A stretch of DNA of 60,459 nt. Origin: an uncultured Bacteroidales bacterium (GTDB lineage: Bacteria; Bacteroidota; Bacteroidia; Bacteroidales; UBA4417). Below are positions 9,244 through 18,231 of this stretch, one piece after another. The notes beneath the pieces are model-generated. The model worked only from the letters and a program-made list of their open reading frames with translations. It was not told the DNA's origin and ran no database searches. The translations under genes were made by a program, and so were the position numbers. Numbering within the stretch: the first letter of the stretch is position 1; each line of letters starts with the position of its first letter. Location of the stretch: positions 1-60,459 of the forward strand of contig CAIPFN010000243.1 in the NCBI GenBank assembly GCA_903864265.1, in the 5' to 3' direction.

Positions 9244-9298
9244 CAACGGATTACAAACCGAATTTTAAGAGCTAAAGCTGGCCGGGAATATTTTAGGA

Positions 9299-12268
9299 AT
9301 GGAAAAGCAAACATTTGTAGCAGCATTGTTATCGTATGTTAAACCAATAGGATACGTCATTTTACCCTATTCCTGTTTCAGGGGAAACGATAACTTTATC
9401 ACTGTTCATGAACGATTGACACTGATGAATACCAGGCAATACCCGGGTTTGGGGGATGGCGTACTGGAAATCATCAGGCAAACCGAAAGTTTTTCGAACC
9501 TGGCGCTGATCAGGCAGTTTTCGAAGAAAGCGCTCACGCCCAAGGACTTTTTTGCAACCCTCGACAAGAAGCTCCTGGATGAAATGATCAGGCCTTTTGT
9601 GGAACGTAAGCTCGCCAAAATAATCGGAATTCTCCATGATCAAGACATCCCGCTATACATTGGCAATGGCAACACCAATTTATACCCCGAAGACAAAATT
9701 ACATTCAGCAACGAAACCCCCAGGGCTACCTTAAAGTTTACACGGACCGGCGAAGGTACCCAGTACAAACTCCGGGCTTTTCATGCTAATGAGGAAATAA
9801 TACTGAATGATCCTGCCAATAAAGTGCTGGTAAATGATCCGTGCTGGTTTGCCGAAGGGAATAAATTAATCCGTTTCCCGGAAAATATCAGCGGTAAACT
9901 TCTCAACCCTTTTAAAAACAAGGACTTTATCGCCATCCCAAAAAGCCTGGAATACAAATACTTCAGTACATTTATCCGCAAAATAGCCAACCGTTGCGAA
10001 ATTGAAGCCGAGGGGTTCCAGGTGAAGGACCTTCAGCAGCAGCCAAGGGCCATCCTCTCGCTGGAAGCTGACTGGCAGGGAACCATAGTATTGGTGCTTT
10101 TCTTCCAGTATGGCGATAAAGTGATATTGGCCAACAACCCGCAAAAATCATTTACCAGCTTACTCGCCGACGAAAGCGGTTTCATTTTTAACCGGTTCAG
10201 GCGTCACCAGACCTGGGAAGCAGCCCAGGTGGCTTTCCTGAAAGCCAGGAAGCTGAAACAACTGGAAGCCACTTTCCGGATTGAGGAAACGGAGACTTCC
10301 CTGCATAAAGGATACCGCCTGCTGGAATGGCTGGCAGTTAACCAGGAGGAGCTTACTGCCCATTTGTTTACCATCAGGCAGACCGAAAGCAACAAGTACC
10401 TGCTGGAAATCCCGGTATTAAACCTGAGCATGACCACCGGACAGGATTGGTTTGATATACAGGGCACTGTAGTGCTGAAAAATTTCGAAATCCCTTTTAT
10501 CAGCTTTAAAAATCATATCATCAACAATATTAAGGAATTCGAACTTCCAAGCGGGGAAATAGTGATCCTGCCCGACGAATGGTACGCACGCTTCCAGGAA
10601 ATGATGATGTATTCCCGGGAAAACAAAACGGCGATCCGTATACGGAAACATCATTTCAAATTATTACCCGACGTACTCACAGCTGAGAATGAGCAACTCG
10701 AAGGCTCGTTGTCATCACCCGAAGCTGTCGTACTTCCTGAACTGGCCAATGTAACCATGCGGTCTTACCAGGTCTCAGGGTTTTATTGGATGCATGCCCT
10801 TCAACAACACGGTTTTGGAGGAATACTGGCCGATGATATGGGCCTTGGCAAAACTCTGCAAACTCTGGCTCTGCTGGCATCATATTATCCATATACCAAC
10901 TGGGATACAGCTTCATCACTACCCATTTCAAGCGGATTTTCGTTGCCGGAAGCTGTTCAGCTTGATTTATTTGCAGCACCTGCATCCATTCCTGAAAGTA
11001 AACCTTTCGCCCCAAAGCCTTCAGGGGCTGACCGGCCTCCCTGCAGCCTTATAGTGCTCCCGGCCTCCCTTATTCATAACTGGCTGAACGAAATCATCCG
11101 CTTTGCGCCCTGGCTGAAGGTGCATATACATTCGGGAACCAACCGCAGGACGGATACAAAATCATTCAGCCGGCATGATATCATTCTTACCACCTATGGT
11201 ACAATGCGAAACGACATTGAAATGCTCGGCGCTTATATTTTTGGATACGTGATACTCGACGAAAGTCAGACTATTAAAAACCCGTCTTCGCGGGCCACAC
11301 AGGCTGTGTTTAAGCTGCAGAGCCGGCATAGGCTGGTGCTTACAGGAACACCTATTCAGAATTCCTTATCCGATGTATGGTCCCAGTTTAATTTTTTGAA
11401 TCAGGGTATGCTCGGGACTCATCATCATTTCATGAAATATTATGTCGTCCCTTTGTCGAAAAACCCTGACGACAGGGTAGGGGAGAAGCTTAGGAACCTG
11501 ATCAGCCCGTTTATACTGCGCAGGACCAAGGAAGAGGTGGCTCCGGAACTTCCCCCCGTTACAGAAACAGCAGTGTATTGCGAGATGACCGAAGAACAGC
11601 AGCACCTTTACGAAACGGAAAAGTCGAAGGTCCGGAACCTGATCATCGAAAATTTCAATACTGAGGGCGGCAAAAATTCAGCGGTCTTGGTGCTGCGGTC
11701 GCTGACCATACTGAGGCAGCTGGCCAACCATCCGCGAATGATCGAATCCGGTTCTGATGCCGGCAGCGGGAAATTTAAAGAAGTTACCGAAAGCCTCGAG
11801 ACGGTACTTGCCGAAAACCACAAAATACTGATATTTTCTTCCTTTGTTAAACACCTTAAACTACTGGAAGAATTCTGTACCGAGAAAGGCTTCAAATATG
11901 CCTTGCTTACCGGCTCAACCACCAACCGGGAGAAGGTGATCAGTTCGTTTAAAAGCAAAAGCGACATTCAGCTGTTTCTCATTTCGCTCAAAGCCGGTGG
12001 GGTTGGGCTCAACCTTACCGAAGCGGATTACGTATTTATCCTCGATCCGTGGTGGAATCCGGCGGCCGAGATGCAGGCCTTAAACCGGGCGCATCGCATA
12101 GGGCAGGATAAGAAAGTATTTGTTTACCGCTTTATCACCAAAGAAACCGTGGAGGAAAAAATAGTCCTCTTGCAGCAAAAGAAAAAGAACCTGGCTGATT
12201 TGTTTGTCACATCCGATACCCTGATAGCCGGTATGACCCGGGACGAAATTCTGGGCATATTTTCATAA
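9299..12268 (+). CDS. SNF2-family DEAD/DEAH box helicase
   Basis: This 989-residue protein is a SWI2/SNF2-type double-stranded DNA translocase. About 500 N-terminal residues of uncertain fold precede the ATPase core. Core motifs are DDMGLGKTLQT (Walker A, about 510-520), ILDESQTIKN (motif II, DESQ where DEAQ or DEGH is usual), LTGTPIQNS (motif III, near 682), and GGVGLNLTEADYVF with WWNPAAEMQALNRAHRIGQ (motifs V-VI, about 900-930). Bacterial relatives act in DNA repair, transcription recycling or defence. No SWIM zinc finger is seen and no methylase, nuclease or PLD partner is adjacent. It is therefore best taken as the widespread stand-alone bacterial SNF2 protein. Confidence 0.93.
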   Translation: MEKQTFVAALLSYVKPIGYVILPYSCFRGNDNFITVHERLTLMNTRQYPGLGDGVLEIIRQTESFSNLALIRQFSKKALTPKDFFATLDKKLLDEMIRPFVERKLAKIIGILHDQDIPLYIGNGNTNLYPEDKITFSNETPRATLKFTRTGEGTQYKLRAFHANEEIILNDPANKVLVNDPCWFAEGNKLIRFPENISGKLLNPFKNKDFIAIPKSLEYKYFSTFIRKIANRCEIEAEGFQVKDLQQQPRAILSLEADWQGTIVLVLFFQYGDKVILANNPQKSFTSLLADESGFIFNRFRRHQTWEAAQVAFLKARKLKQLEATFRIEETETSLHKGYRLLEWLAVNQEELTAHLFTIRQTESNKYLLEIPVLNLSMTTGQDWFDIQGTVVLKNFEIPFISFKNHIINNIKEFELPSGEIVILPDEWYARFQEMMMYSRENKTAIRIRKHHFKLLPDVLTAENEQLEGSLSSPEAVVLPELANVTMRSYQVSGFYWMHALQQHGFGGILADDMGLGKTLQTLALLASYYPYTNWDTASSLPISSGFSLPEAVQLDLFAAPASIPESKPFAPKPSGADRPPCSLIVLPASLIHNWLNEIIRFAPWLKVHIHSGTNRRTDTKSFSRHDIILTTYGTMRNDIEMLGAYIFGYVILDESQTIKNPSSRATQAVFKLQSRHRLVLTGTPIQNSLSDVWSQFNFLNQGMLGTHHHFMKYYVVPLSKNPDDRVGEKLRNLISPFILRRTKEEVAPELPPVTETAVYCEMTEEQQHLYETEKSKVRNLIIENFNTEGGKNSAVLVLRSLTILRQLANHPRMIESGSDAGSGKFKEVTESLETVLAENHKILIFSSFVKHLKLLEEFCTEKGFKYALLTGSTTNREKVISSFKSKSDIQLFLISLKAGGVGLNLTEADYVFILDPWWNPAAEMQALNRAHRIGQDKKVFVYRFITKETVEEKIVLLQQKKKNLADLFVTSDTLIAGMTRDEILGIFS

Positions 12269-12310
12269 CAGCTTCGGCAGATCATTGTAAGTACAGGCAT
12301 AAATAAAAAA

Positions 12311-12336
12311 GCCTCCCGCGCTTTACCGTGGGAGGC
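12311..12336. terminator. Bidirectional terminator between SNF2 and oligopeptidase genes
   Basis: A 10-base GC-rich stem (GCCTCCCGCG with CGTGGGAGGC, one G-T pair) encloses the loop CTTTAC. A run of A residues precedes it on the plus strand, giving a U-tract to the minus-strand transcript. It separates two convergent genes. Confidence 0.75.
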
Positions 12337-12356
12337 TTTGGTCATTCAAGGGAAAG

Positions 12357-14507
12357 CTATTCGGATATTCCTTCCCTGTTTAGGATAAATGCGACCTGGA
12401 AGGCAGTTTCCTTCAAGGCGTCGAAACGTCCGGTGGCGCCTCCGTGGCCCGATTCCATATTGGTATGCAGGATCAGCAGGTTGTTGTCAGTTTTCAAGGC
12501 CCTGAGTTTTGCCACGAACTTGGCCGGCTCGTGGTAACAAACCTGTGAATCGTTCAAGCCGGCAGTAACAAGCATATTCGGGTATTTTTGCGCCTTTACA
12601 TTGTCGTAAGGGGAATACGATAACATATAACGGTAGTATTCTTCAACGGTGGGATTTCCCCATTCTTCGTATTCCTGGGTGGTGAGGGGCAGGCTGGCAT
12701 CGAGCATGGTATTCATTACATCCACGAACGGCACCTGAGCGATCACGGTATGGAAAAGTTCAGGGCTCATGTTCGCAACCGCACCCATCAGCAATCCGCC
12801 GGCACTGCCGCCCATGATGGCCAGTTTTGAAGCGGAGGTATATTGATCCTGCTGAAGTTTCTGAGCGCAGGCGATAAAATCGGTGAAGGTATTTTTCTTT
12901 TTCAGCAGTTTACCGTCTTCGTACCATTGTTCGCCCATATCGCTACCGCCCCGGATCTGGGCTATGGCAAACACAAATCCCCTATCCACCAGGCTGTAAA
13001 AATTGGAAACAAAGCGGGCATCGGAGCTGATGCCGTATGAGCCATAGGAATAAAGCAAAGCCGGGTTAGAGCCATCTTTTTTTAACGATTTTTTGTACAC
13101 TACCGACATTGGAACTTTAACTCCATCCGTTGCCGTAGCCCAGATCCGCTCAACGGTATAATCGTCCGCTTTAAAGCCACCCGGGATTTCCTGTTCTTTC
13201 AGCTTAATGCTTTCGTCCTTTGCCACATCGTAATCGTAAACGGTATTCGGACGGTTTAGGGAAGTATACCTGTAGCGCAGCATGGGGGAGGTAAATTCGG
13301 GAGTGCCTGTTAATGCCGCCGTGTACACCGGTTCAGGGAAGCTGATGGTTTTAGTTTTCCCATCCACAAGGTTCATAACCAGGATTTCATTCAGGCCGTT
13401 TTTGCGGGTTTGCAGGGCGAGGTATTTATCGAATACTTCGAGATAGTCAATTTTCACATCTTTATTGTGAGCTATCACTTCTTTCCAGGTTCCGCGGTCA
13501 GCATAACCTGTCAGGGGAGCCTCGTAAACCTTGCAGTTCAGGTTGTCGCGGTCCTTGTACTGTATGTAGAATTTATCCTTGTGCGGGTATACGTGATAGG
13601 TTACATCCTTAACACGGGGAATAAAAACCCTGAACTTCCCCATAGGTTCCGATGCCGGCAGGTACAGGTATTCGGAGGTGGTGAAGCTGGCCGACACAAT
13701 AAAAATGAAGTCTTTGGTTTTGCTTTTTTCAAGGTTAATAATGAACAGTTCGTTAGGCTCCTCGAAAACGAGTTCATCGGGGGTGGTGCTTCCCACTACA
13801 TGACGGAACACTTTGCAGGCGCGCAGGGCTTCGTTGCCGAGGGCGTAAAAAAGCGTCTTGCTGTCGTTAGCCCAGGCAAAGGACTGAACCTTATCGATTT
13901 TAAGGGGCAGTGCCTTTCCTGTGACCAGGTCCTGGAGTTGCAGGGTATAATCGGCATACGAACCGGTTTCATTACTCATAAAGGCGGCCAGCTTATTGTC
14001 GGGGCTGACTTCAAAATCCGAAAAGATATAGGCATGCTTGCCTTCCGCCATTTTATTGATGTCGAAAACTACTTCTTCGGGAGCCGAAAGGCTGCCCTTT
14101 TTCCGGCAATTGATGCGGTACTGCTTTCCTTTTTCGGTGCGGGTATAGTAATAATAGCCGTTATCGAGCTGGGGAACGGTTTCGTCGTCTTCTTTGATGC
14201 GGCCTTTCATTTCAGCAAACAGCTTGTCCTGCAAGGCTTTGGTCGATTTCATAACGGTATCGGCATAAGCATTTTCAGCTTTCAGGTAATCGATTACCCC
14301 GGGTTTGCTTTTATCTTTCAGCCAGTAGTAGTTGTCGGTGCGTTTGTTGCCAAACTCGGTAAACACGCTGGGTTTTACCGCCGCTACCGGAGGAGCAGGG
14401 AAATCGCTTTGTTGGGTTATTTTCACGAGGGTTCGGGTTGATGGATTACAGGCTGCCAGTCCAAGGGCAATGGCCATGACCGGCCAGGATTTACAATAGG
14501 GTGTCAT
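12357..14507 (-). CDS. Oligopeptidase B-like prolyl oligopeptidase family lipoprotein (S9A)
   Basis: The 716-residue serine peptidase has an N-terminal beta-propeller (about 70-430) and a C-terminal alpha/beta hydrolase domain. The catalytic triad is visible: Ser near 568 in GGSAGG, Asp near 653 in GLNDSQV, and His near 687 in SGHGG. The stretch RGGSDMGEQWYEDGK is typical of oligopeptidase B, which cleaves short peptides after Arg or Lys. A lipobox (GLAAC, Cys20) indicates a lipid-anchored periplasmic or outer-membrane form. It stands alone between convergent SNF2 and divergent trpS. Confidence 0.93.
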   Translation of the reverse strand: MTPYCKSWPVMAIALGLAACNPSTRTLVKITQQSDFPAPPVAAVKPSVFTEFGNKRTDNYYWLKDKSKPGVIDYLKAENAYADTVMKSTKALQDKLFAEMKGRIKEDDETVPQLDNGYYYYTRTEKGKQYRINCRKKGSLSAPEEVVFDINKMAEGKHAYIFSDFEVSPDNKLAAFMSNETGSYADYTLQLQDLVTGKALPLKIDKVQSFAWANDSKTLFYALGNEALRACKVFRHVVGSTTPDELVFEEPNELFIINLEKSKTKDFIFIVSASFTTSEYLYLPASEPMGKFRVFIPRVKDVTYHVYPHKDKFYIQYKDRDNLNCKVYEAPLTGYADRGTWKEVIAHNKDVKIDYLEVFDKYLALQTRKNGLNEILVMNLVDGKTKTISFPEPVYTAALTGTPEFTSPMLRYRYTSLNRPNTVYDYDVAKDESIKLKEQEIPGGFKADDYTVERIWATATDGVKVPMSVVYKKSLKKDGSNPALLYSYGSYGISSDARFVSNFYSLVDRGFVFAIAQIRGGSDMGEQWYEDGKLLKKKNTFTDFIACAQKLQQDQYTSASKLAIMGGSAGGLLMGAVANMSPELFHTVIAQVPFVDVMNTMLDASLPLTTQEYEEWGNPTVEEYYRYMLSYSPYDNVKAQKYPNMLVTAGLNDSQVCYHEPAKFVAKLRALKTDNNLLILHTNMESGHGGATGRFDALKETAFQVAFILNREGISE

Positions 14508-14606
14508 AGACGCAGATTTTTGGAAAATGTTCAGTAAAAGTAGTGAAATCTATAGCAGCGGGGATTCCATTTGCAGGCAATTCGCCAAACTTTCGGCATA
14601 AATCAC

Positions 14607-14614
14607 TAATTTTG
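14607..14614 (+). promoter_or_regulatory. Putative -7 box of trpS
   Basis: TAATTTTG fits TAnnTTTG and lies 84 bases before the trpS ATG. No good -33 box is seen. The leader of roughly 75-80 bases shows no obvious regulatory RNA. Confidence 0.45.
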
Positions 14615-14697
14615 CATCTTCAGGCGCACCTTTTACAGGTGAATCAGGCAAATCAGACCGATATTATAGAAAACCTACGGGCTTTAAACATAACATT

Positions 14698-15693
14698 ATG
14701 CAAACAGTAGTAAGCGGAATCAGGCCTACGGGCAACCTACACCTCGGGAATTATTTCGGAGCCATGCAGAATTTTGTAAAAATGCAGGAAACGGATAATT
14801 GCTATTTCTTTATTGCCGACTATCATTCGCTTACTACCCATCCTACCCCTGCCGATCTGCATGGTAATGTAAAACAGGTGCTGGTCGAATACCTGGCTTG
14901 TGGTCTGGATCCTGAAAAAGCGACCTTATACCTTCAAAGCGACCTTCCGGAAACGGCGGAGTTGTACCTCTTTCTGAACATGAATGCCTATATGGGCGAA
15001 CTGGAGCGATGCACTTCGTTTAAAGATAAAGCCCGTACTCAACCCGATAATGTAAATGCCGGCCTGCTCACCTATCCCACGCTGATGGCTGCCGATATAT
15101 TACTGCATAAAGCTAACAGGGTTCCGGTAGGGAAAGACCAGGAGCAGCACCTGGAAATGACCCGCACCTTTGCCAGCCGATTCAACCGTATGTACAACGT
15201 GGAATATTTCCCCGAACCGGTAGCCTATAATTTCGGCGAATCGCTGATTAAAATCCCCGGACTGGATGGCAGCACCAAGATGGGCAAGAGCGAGGGCGAA
15301 GGCAACGCGATATTCCTGTTCGACGCCCCGGAAGTGATACGTAAAAAAGTAATGAAAGCCGTTACCGATAGTGGTCCTACCGAAGCCAACCAGCCTAAGC
15401 CCCAGGCCATTGAGAATTTATTCGGTTTGATGAAAGCCTTGTCGGAACCCGAAACGCTTCAGTTTTTCGAAGATTCCTATAATGCCTGTAGTATACGCTA
15501 TGGCGATATGAAAAAACAGTTGGCCGAAGACGTGATCCGTTTTACCACTCCTTTCCGCGATCGTATCCTGGATCTGCTCCACAACGACGAATACCTTCAG
15601 AAAGTGGTGAACAGGGGACGCGATAAAGCGCACGAAAGTGCTGCAAACACGGTAAAGGAAGTTAGATCCATTATAGGATTTAAAAGTTTTTAA
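14698..15693 (+). CDS. trpS: Tryptophan--tRNA ligase
   Basis: This 331-residue class I aminoacyl-tRNA synthetase charges tRNA-Trp in the cytoplasm. The HIGH-type signature GNLHLGNYFGAM is at residues 12-23. The KMSKS loop appears as KMGKS near 194, as in many bacterial TrpRS. RPTGNLHLGN, DYHSLTT and the ERCTSFKDKA region are characteristic. The length is normal for a homodimeric bacterial enzyme. The ATG at 14698 begins directly with MQTVVSGIRPTG, the expected N terminus. It is monocistronic, facing the secreted-protein island. Confidence 0.97.
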   Translation: MQTVVSGIRPTGNLHLGNYFGAMQNFVKMQETDNCYFFIADYHSLTTHPTPADLHGNVKQVLVEYLACGLDPEKATLYLQSDLPETAELYLFLNMNAYMGELERCTSFKDKARTQPDNVNAGLLTYPTLMAADILLHKANRVPVGKDQEQHLEMTRTFASRFNRMYNVEYFPEPVAYNFGESLIKIPGLDGSTKMGKSEGEGNAIFLFDAPEVIRKKVMKAVTDSGPTEANQPKPQAIENLFGLMKALSEPETLQFFEDSYNACSIRYGDMKKQLAEDVIRFTTPFRDRILDLLHNDEYLQKVVNRGRDKAHESAANTVKEVRSIIGFKSF

Positions 15694-15765
15694 GTACAGG
15701 ATTTCAATACCTGTTGCTCGAAACGTACCGGAAACCATTCTGTTTCCTCCTGCAAAACCCTTTGC

Positions 15766-16998
15766 CTACCTGCTTCGTTTTTTGAATGTAACCCTGCCTA
15801 TACAAATTGTCTTATCATCCAGTGCCGGATCGAGGGATAAAAAGCCCGTAAATGCAGCTTGTTTTAAATGTCCGTCGGAATACCTGAGGATGACTGAATA
15901 ATTCCGTATTTCGTAAGTGCCGCTTCCGGCAGTTGTAACCGAAGTGCCATCCCTGTGATATTGCAATGCAGTATTAAAAATACCTTCATCGGTAAATTGC
16001 CCGTTGGCGGAAAATCGGATCAAAGCCTTTTGACCCAATGCACCCTTGTCAAGATCAGGGTTATCGGGCTCTTCCCAGGAGGTCCACGACCCGTTCAGCC
16101 GTAAACCATCCACCGGTTTACAATGTTGATAATACTGTGAGCTGATAATCATGTTACCCCTTTCGTTCAGTTTCACATCTATATCAATTACACCCGGTCG
16201 TTTAATAATCCAGTTTCCTGCTCCATTATTTATATACCTGCTCCAGAATTGAGCTTCCGCGGATTCGCTTTCCGGTTTATTGAAACCTGCAAACCCCATG
16301 TCGGGTATAGCTTCGTATACCTGCCCGTTACTGTAAAATGTTTTCCAGATGGTATGGCCCAGCGTCAGCGGGTCGCCATAAAATGCTTTCATATAAATGC
16401 CCATCCATACACCTTCAATTCCATTTTTTGTATTAAAGCATGGAGGCGAATTAACTTTGGATGTAGATTGAATAACAGTGGTTGCAGCAACAGCATGCGC
16501 AACTGCGGGAGGAACTTTTTTTAATGTCAATCCATTAAAAAAAGTTTCAATTGTGCTCTGATAACCTGCATCATTTGACAAAGTCAAGATATTGGTTGTC
16601 AGCCCGAAACCTACGATGGTCGAGAGCATGGCTGTCCCTGACAGGTTGCCGTTTACAAAACCTGCAGCGCCCAGTATCACTTCGCGACCTTCGTCGTCGG
16701 AAACCTTGTCGGTTTGAGGTAAGTCTTTAATATGAAGGGGAGTGGCGGCCAGCACAGACCAGTTCCTGTCGAATTCTTCGCGTGCAGTTCCTTTGCTGGC
16801 CTGGCTTGCATAGATACTGATAGTGCAATATATTCCTTTCGCATTGTCCGTAGCGATATAGCTGACAACTCCTTCCCTTGTCGATTTTTCCCAGCCTTGG
16901 GGAATGGTATAGGTGGCAATGTCAAAGGTTTCGGTTTGCGCAAAGGCGCTAATAGTCAGGCCTAAGCCTATGAGTATCAAAAGATATTTTTTTATCAT
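15766..16998 (-). CDS. Exported two-part protein of unknown function (PsbP/DUF1795-like N-half, lipocalin-like C-half)
   Basis: The 410-residue product starts with a signal peptide cut after SAFA (residue 20). Residues 28-155 (YTIPQGWEKST to FFNGLTLKK) resemble the PsbP/DcrB-like fold, with a bulky beta-strand start and a central GREVILGAAGFVNG segment. After a short Ala/Thr/Ser linker, residues 185-410 alternate beta-strands such as GVWMGIY, GSWTSWEE, GTYEIRNYSVILRYSDG and IGRVTFKK, suggesting one or two lipocalin-type barrels. The domain reading is inference from strand pattern only. It is the last gene of the minus-strand secreted-protein island, 49 bases after its neighbour. Confidence 0.7.
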   Translation of the reverse strand: MIKKYLLILIGLGLTISAFAQTETFDIATYTIPQGWEKSTREGVVSYIATDNAKGIYCTISIYASQASKGTAREEFDRNWSVLAATPLHIKDLPQTDKVSDDEGREVILGAAGFVNGNLSGTAMLSTIVGFGLTTNILTLSNDAGYQSTIETFFNGLTLKKVPPAVAHAVAATTVIQSTSKVNSPPCFNTKNGIEGVWMGIYMKAFYGDPLTLGHTIWKTFYSNGQVYEAIPDMGFAGFNKPESESAEAQFWSRYINNGAGNWIIKRPGVIDIDVKLNERGNMIISSQYYQHCKPVDGLRLNGSWTSWEEPDNPDLDKGALGQKALIRFSANGQFTDEGIFNTALQYHRDGTSVTTAGSGTYEIRNYSVILRYSDGHLKQAAFTGFLSLDPALDDKTICIGRVTFKKRSR

Positions 16999-17047
16999 CA
17001 GTTAATGATGGTTTTGTTGAACGATGTAGTTGCCTGATAGACTGATT

Positions 17048-18202
17048 TTACTTTACCAGCATTTCCTGTAATTTATTGAAATCGAAATTATCTTCAAACA
17101 CTTTTTTTGCTTTCAAAGTTGTAGCTGAGGAAGTTTGATTGCGGATTTCAACTGTAACAAATTGTGGTGCGGATATGGGTAGTTTACTGTTAATATAGTC
17201 CGGATTTAAAGTAACAGCCGGTGAACCTCCATCGTCAGGATTCTTAAACATATCATTTGTAATCGGGTCGTAGCCTATATTCATATTCCCGATAAATGGT
17301 TTATCTAATTGTGCTTCTGAAGAAGCACGAATGTATTTGTCAATATTGTCAATATACTTCTGAATCAAATTTTTTTCTTTTGCCGTTTTAACATTTTCTT
17401 TTCCCTCAATATATGACTTTTTATATTTTTCTTTGATTTCGTCTGCTTCAGTTTTACTATACTGCGCTGCTAATTTTGCATATTCTAACTGAACCAGGTA
17501 TTGTTCGAAGGTTTGGGCAAGAATATCGTTGTAGATTTTATTTTCATGATCACGCATCACGGTAAAATAAGCCTTTTTGATACTGAGAATTTCTTTAATG
17601 CTAACGGGCACAAAAAGCGGGATACCGGGCTTGCTTACCACAATACGTCTTGCATCACCATCATTAATATACCAGGCAAAAGAACCGTATTTTTCGCTTT
17701 CAGTCCGCGGATGCAGGATGTAAATCTGCCTTCCGTCAACGGTTTCCGTAACTTCTTTTTCTTCGTTTTTGTCACCATATTCTTGATGGGAACAGGCAGC
17801 AGCTATGGAATTCAGAGAGTTAAAACTTAAGCTTAAAACCAATCCGGATTCCTCTTTTTCGTACAATTTCTTCTCTTTGGTGCAACCCAATTCAAGCATA
17901 TGAGTTTTAATATTGTAAGGCAATATTTTTTCTGTATGTACTGAGTTGATGCTAGCACTCCAGGTGCCTCTTAAGCCTTTGGTTTTATTGATGGCTTCGT
18001 TAATTACCGAGGTAAAAATGGCAGTCATCCATTTTTCCGCTTCTTTTGCGGCAGCCTTATCCTGCGAGATGTCCATAAATATCTTATTCTCGCCCCGTTT
18101 GCAGGAGGAGGGAGTATTACGGGCATCTTCGGAAGTTTCGCATTGCCCGAAAAGGGAAGCAGTAAAAATAAGGACGGCGGGTACCAGGAGTAGCTTTTTC
18201 AT
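17048..18202 (-). CDS. Exported protein of unknown function, paralogue of the 18232-19248 product
   Basis: A signal peptide (about residues 1-19, ending SLFG) precedes a 365-residue mature protein with no domain I recognise. It shares clear segments with the product encoded just upstream: GLRGTWSAS against GISGSWRAL, VSKPGIPLFVPVSIKEIL against ITKPDVPLFKPITVGEFL, TLNPDYINSKLPISAPQFVTVE against a matching stretch, and the C-terminal NFDFNKLQEML. A Lys/Glu-rich central helix (about 225-300) may form a coiled coil. The gap to the upstream paralogue is 29 bases, so the two are a tandem duplication in one operon. Confidence 0.75.
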   Translation of the reverse strand: MKKLLLVPAVLIFTASLFGQCETSEDARNTPSSCKRGENKIFMDISQDKAAAKEAEKWMTAIFTSVINEAINKTKGLRGTWSASINSVHTEKILPYNIKTHMLELGCTKEKKLYEKEESGLVLSLSFNSLNSIAAACSHQEYGDKNEEKEVTETVDGRQIYILHPRTESEKYGSFAWYINDGDARRIVVSKPGIPLFVPVSIKEILSIKKAYFTVMRDHENKIYNDILAQTFEQYLVQLEYAKLAAQYSKTEADEIKEKYKKSYIEGKENVKTAKEKNLIQKYIDNIDKYIRASSEAQLDKPFIGNMNIGYDPITNDMFKNPDDGGSPAVTLNPDYINSKLPISAPQFVTVEIRNQTSSATTLKAKKVFEDNFDFNKLQEMLVK

Positions 18203-18231
18203 GGGTCTGGTTTTTCAAAATATAATTTCCC

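Noticed and set aside
12311-12336. Dispersed palindrome instead of terminator
   Set aside because: The A/T-flanked stem between two convergent stop codons is explained by bidirectional termination.
13410-14441. 343-codon plus-strand frame opposite the oligopeptidase gene
   Set aside because: It is fully antisense to a gene with an intact catalytic triad, has no promoter and no domain; it reflects codon usage of the opposite strand.
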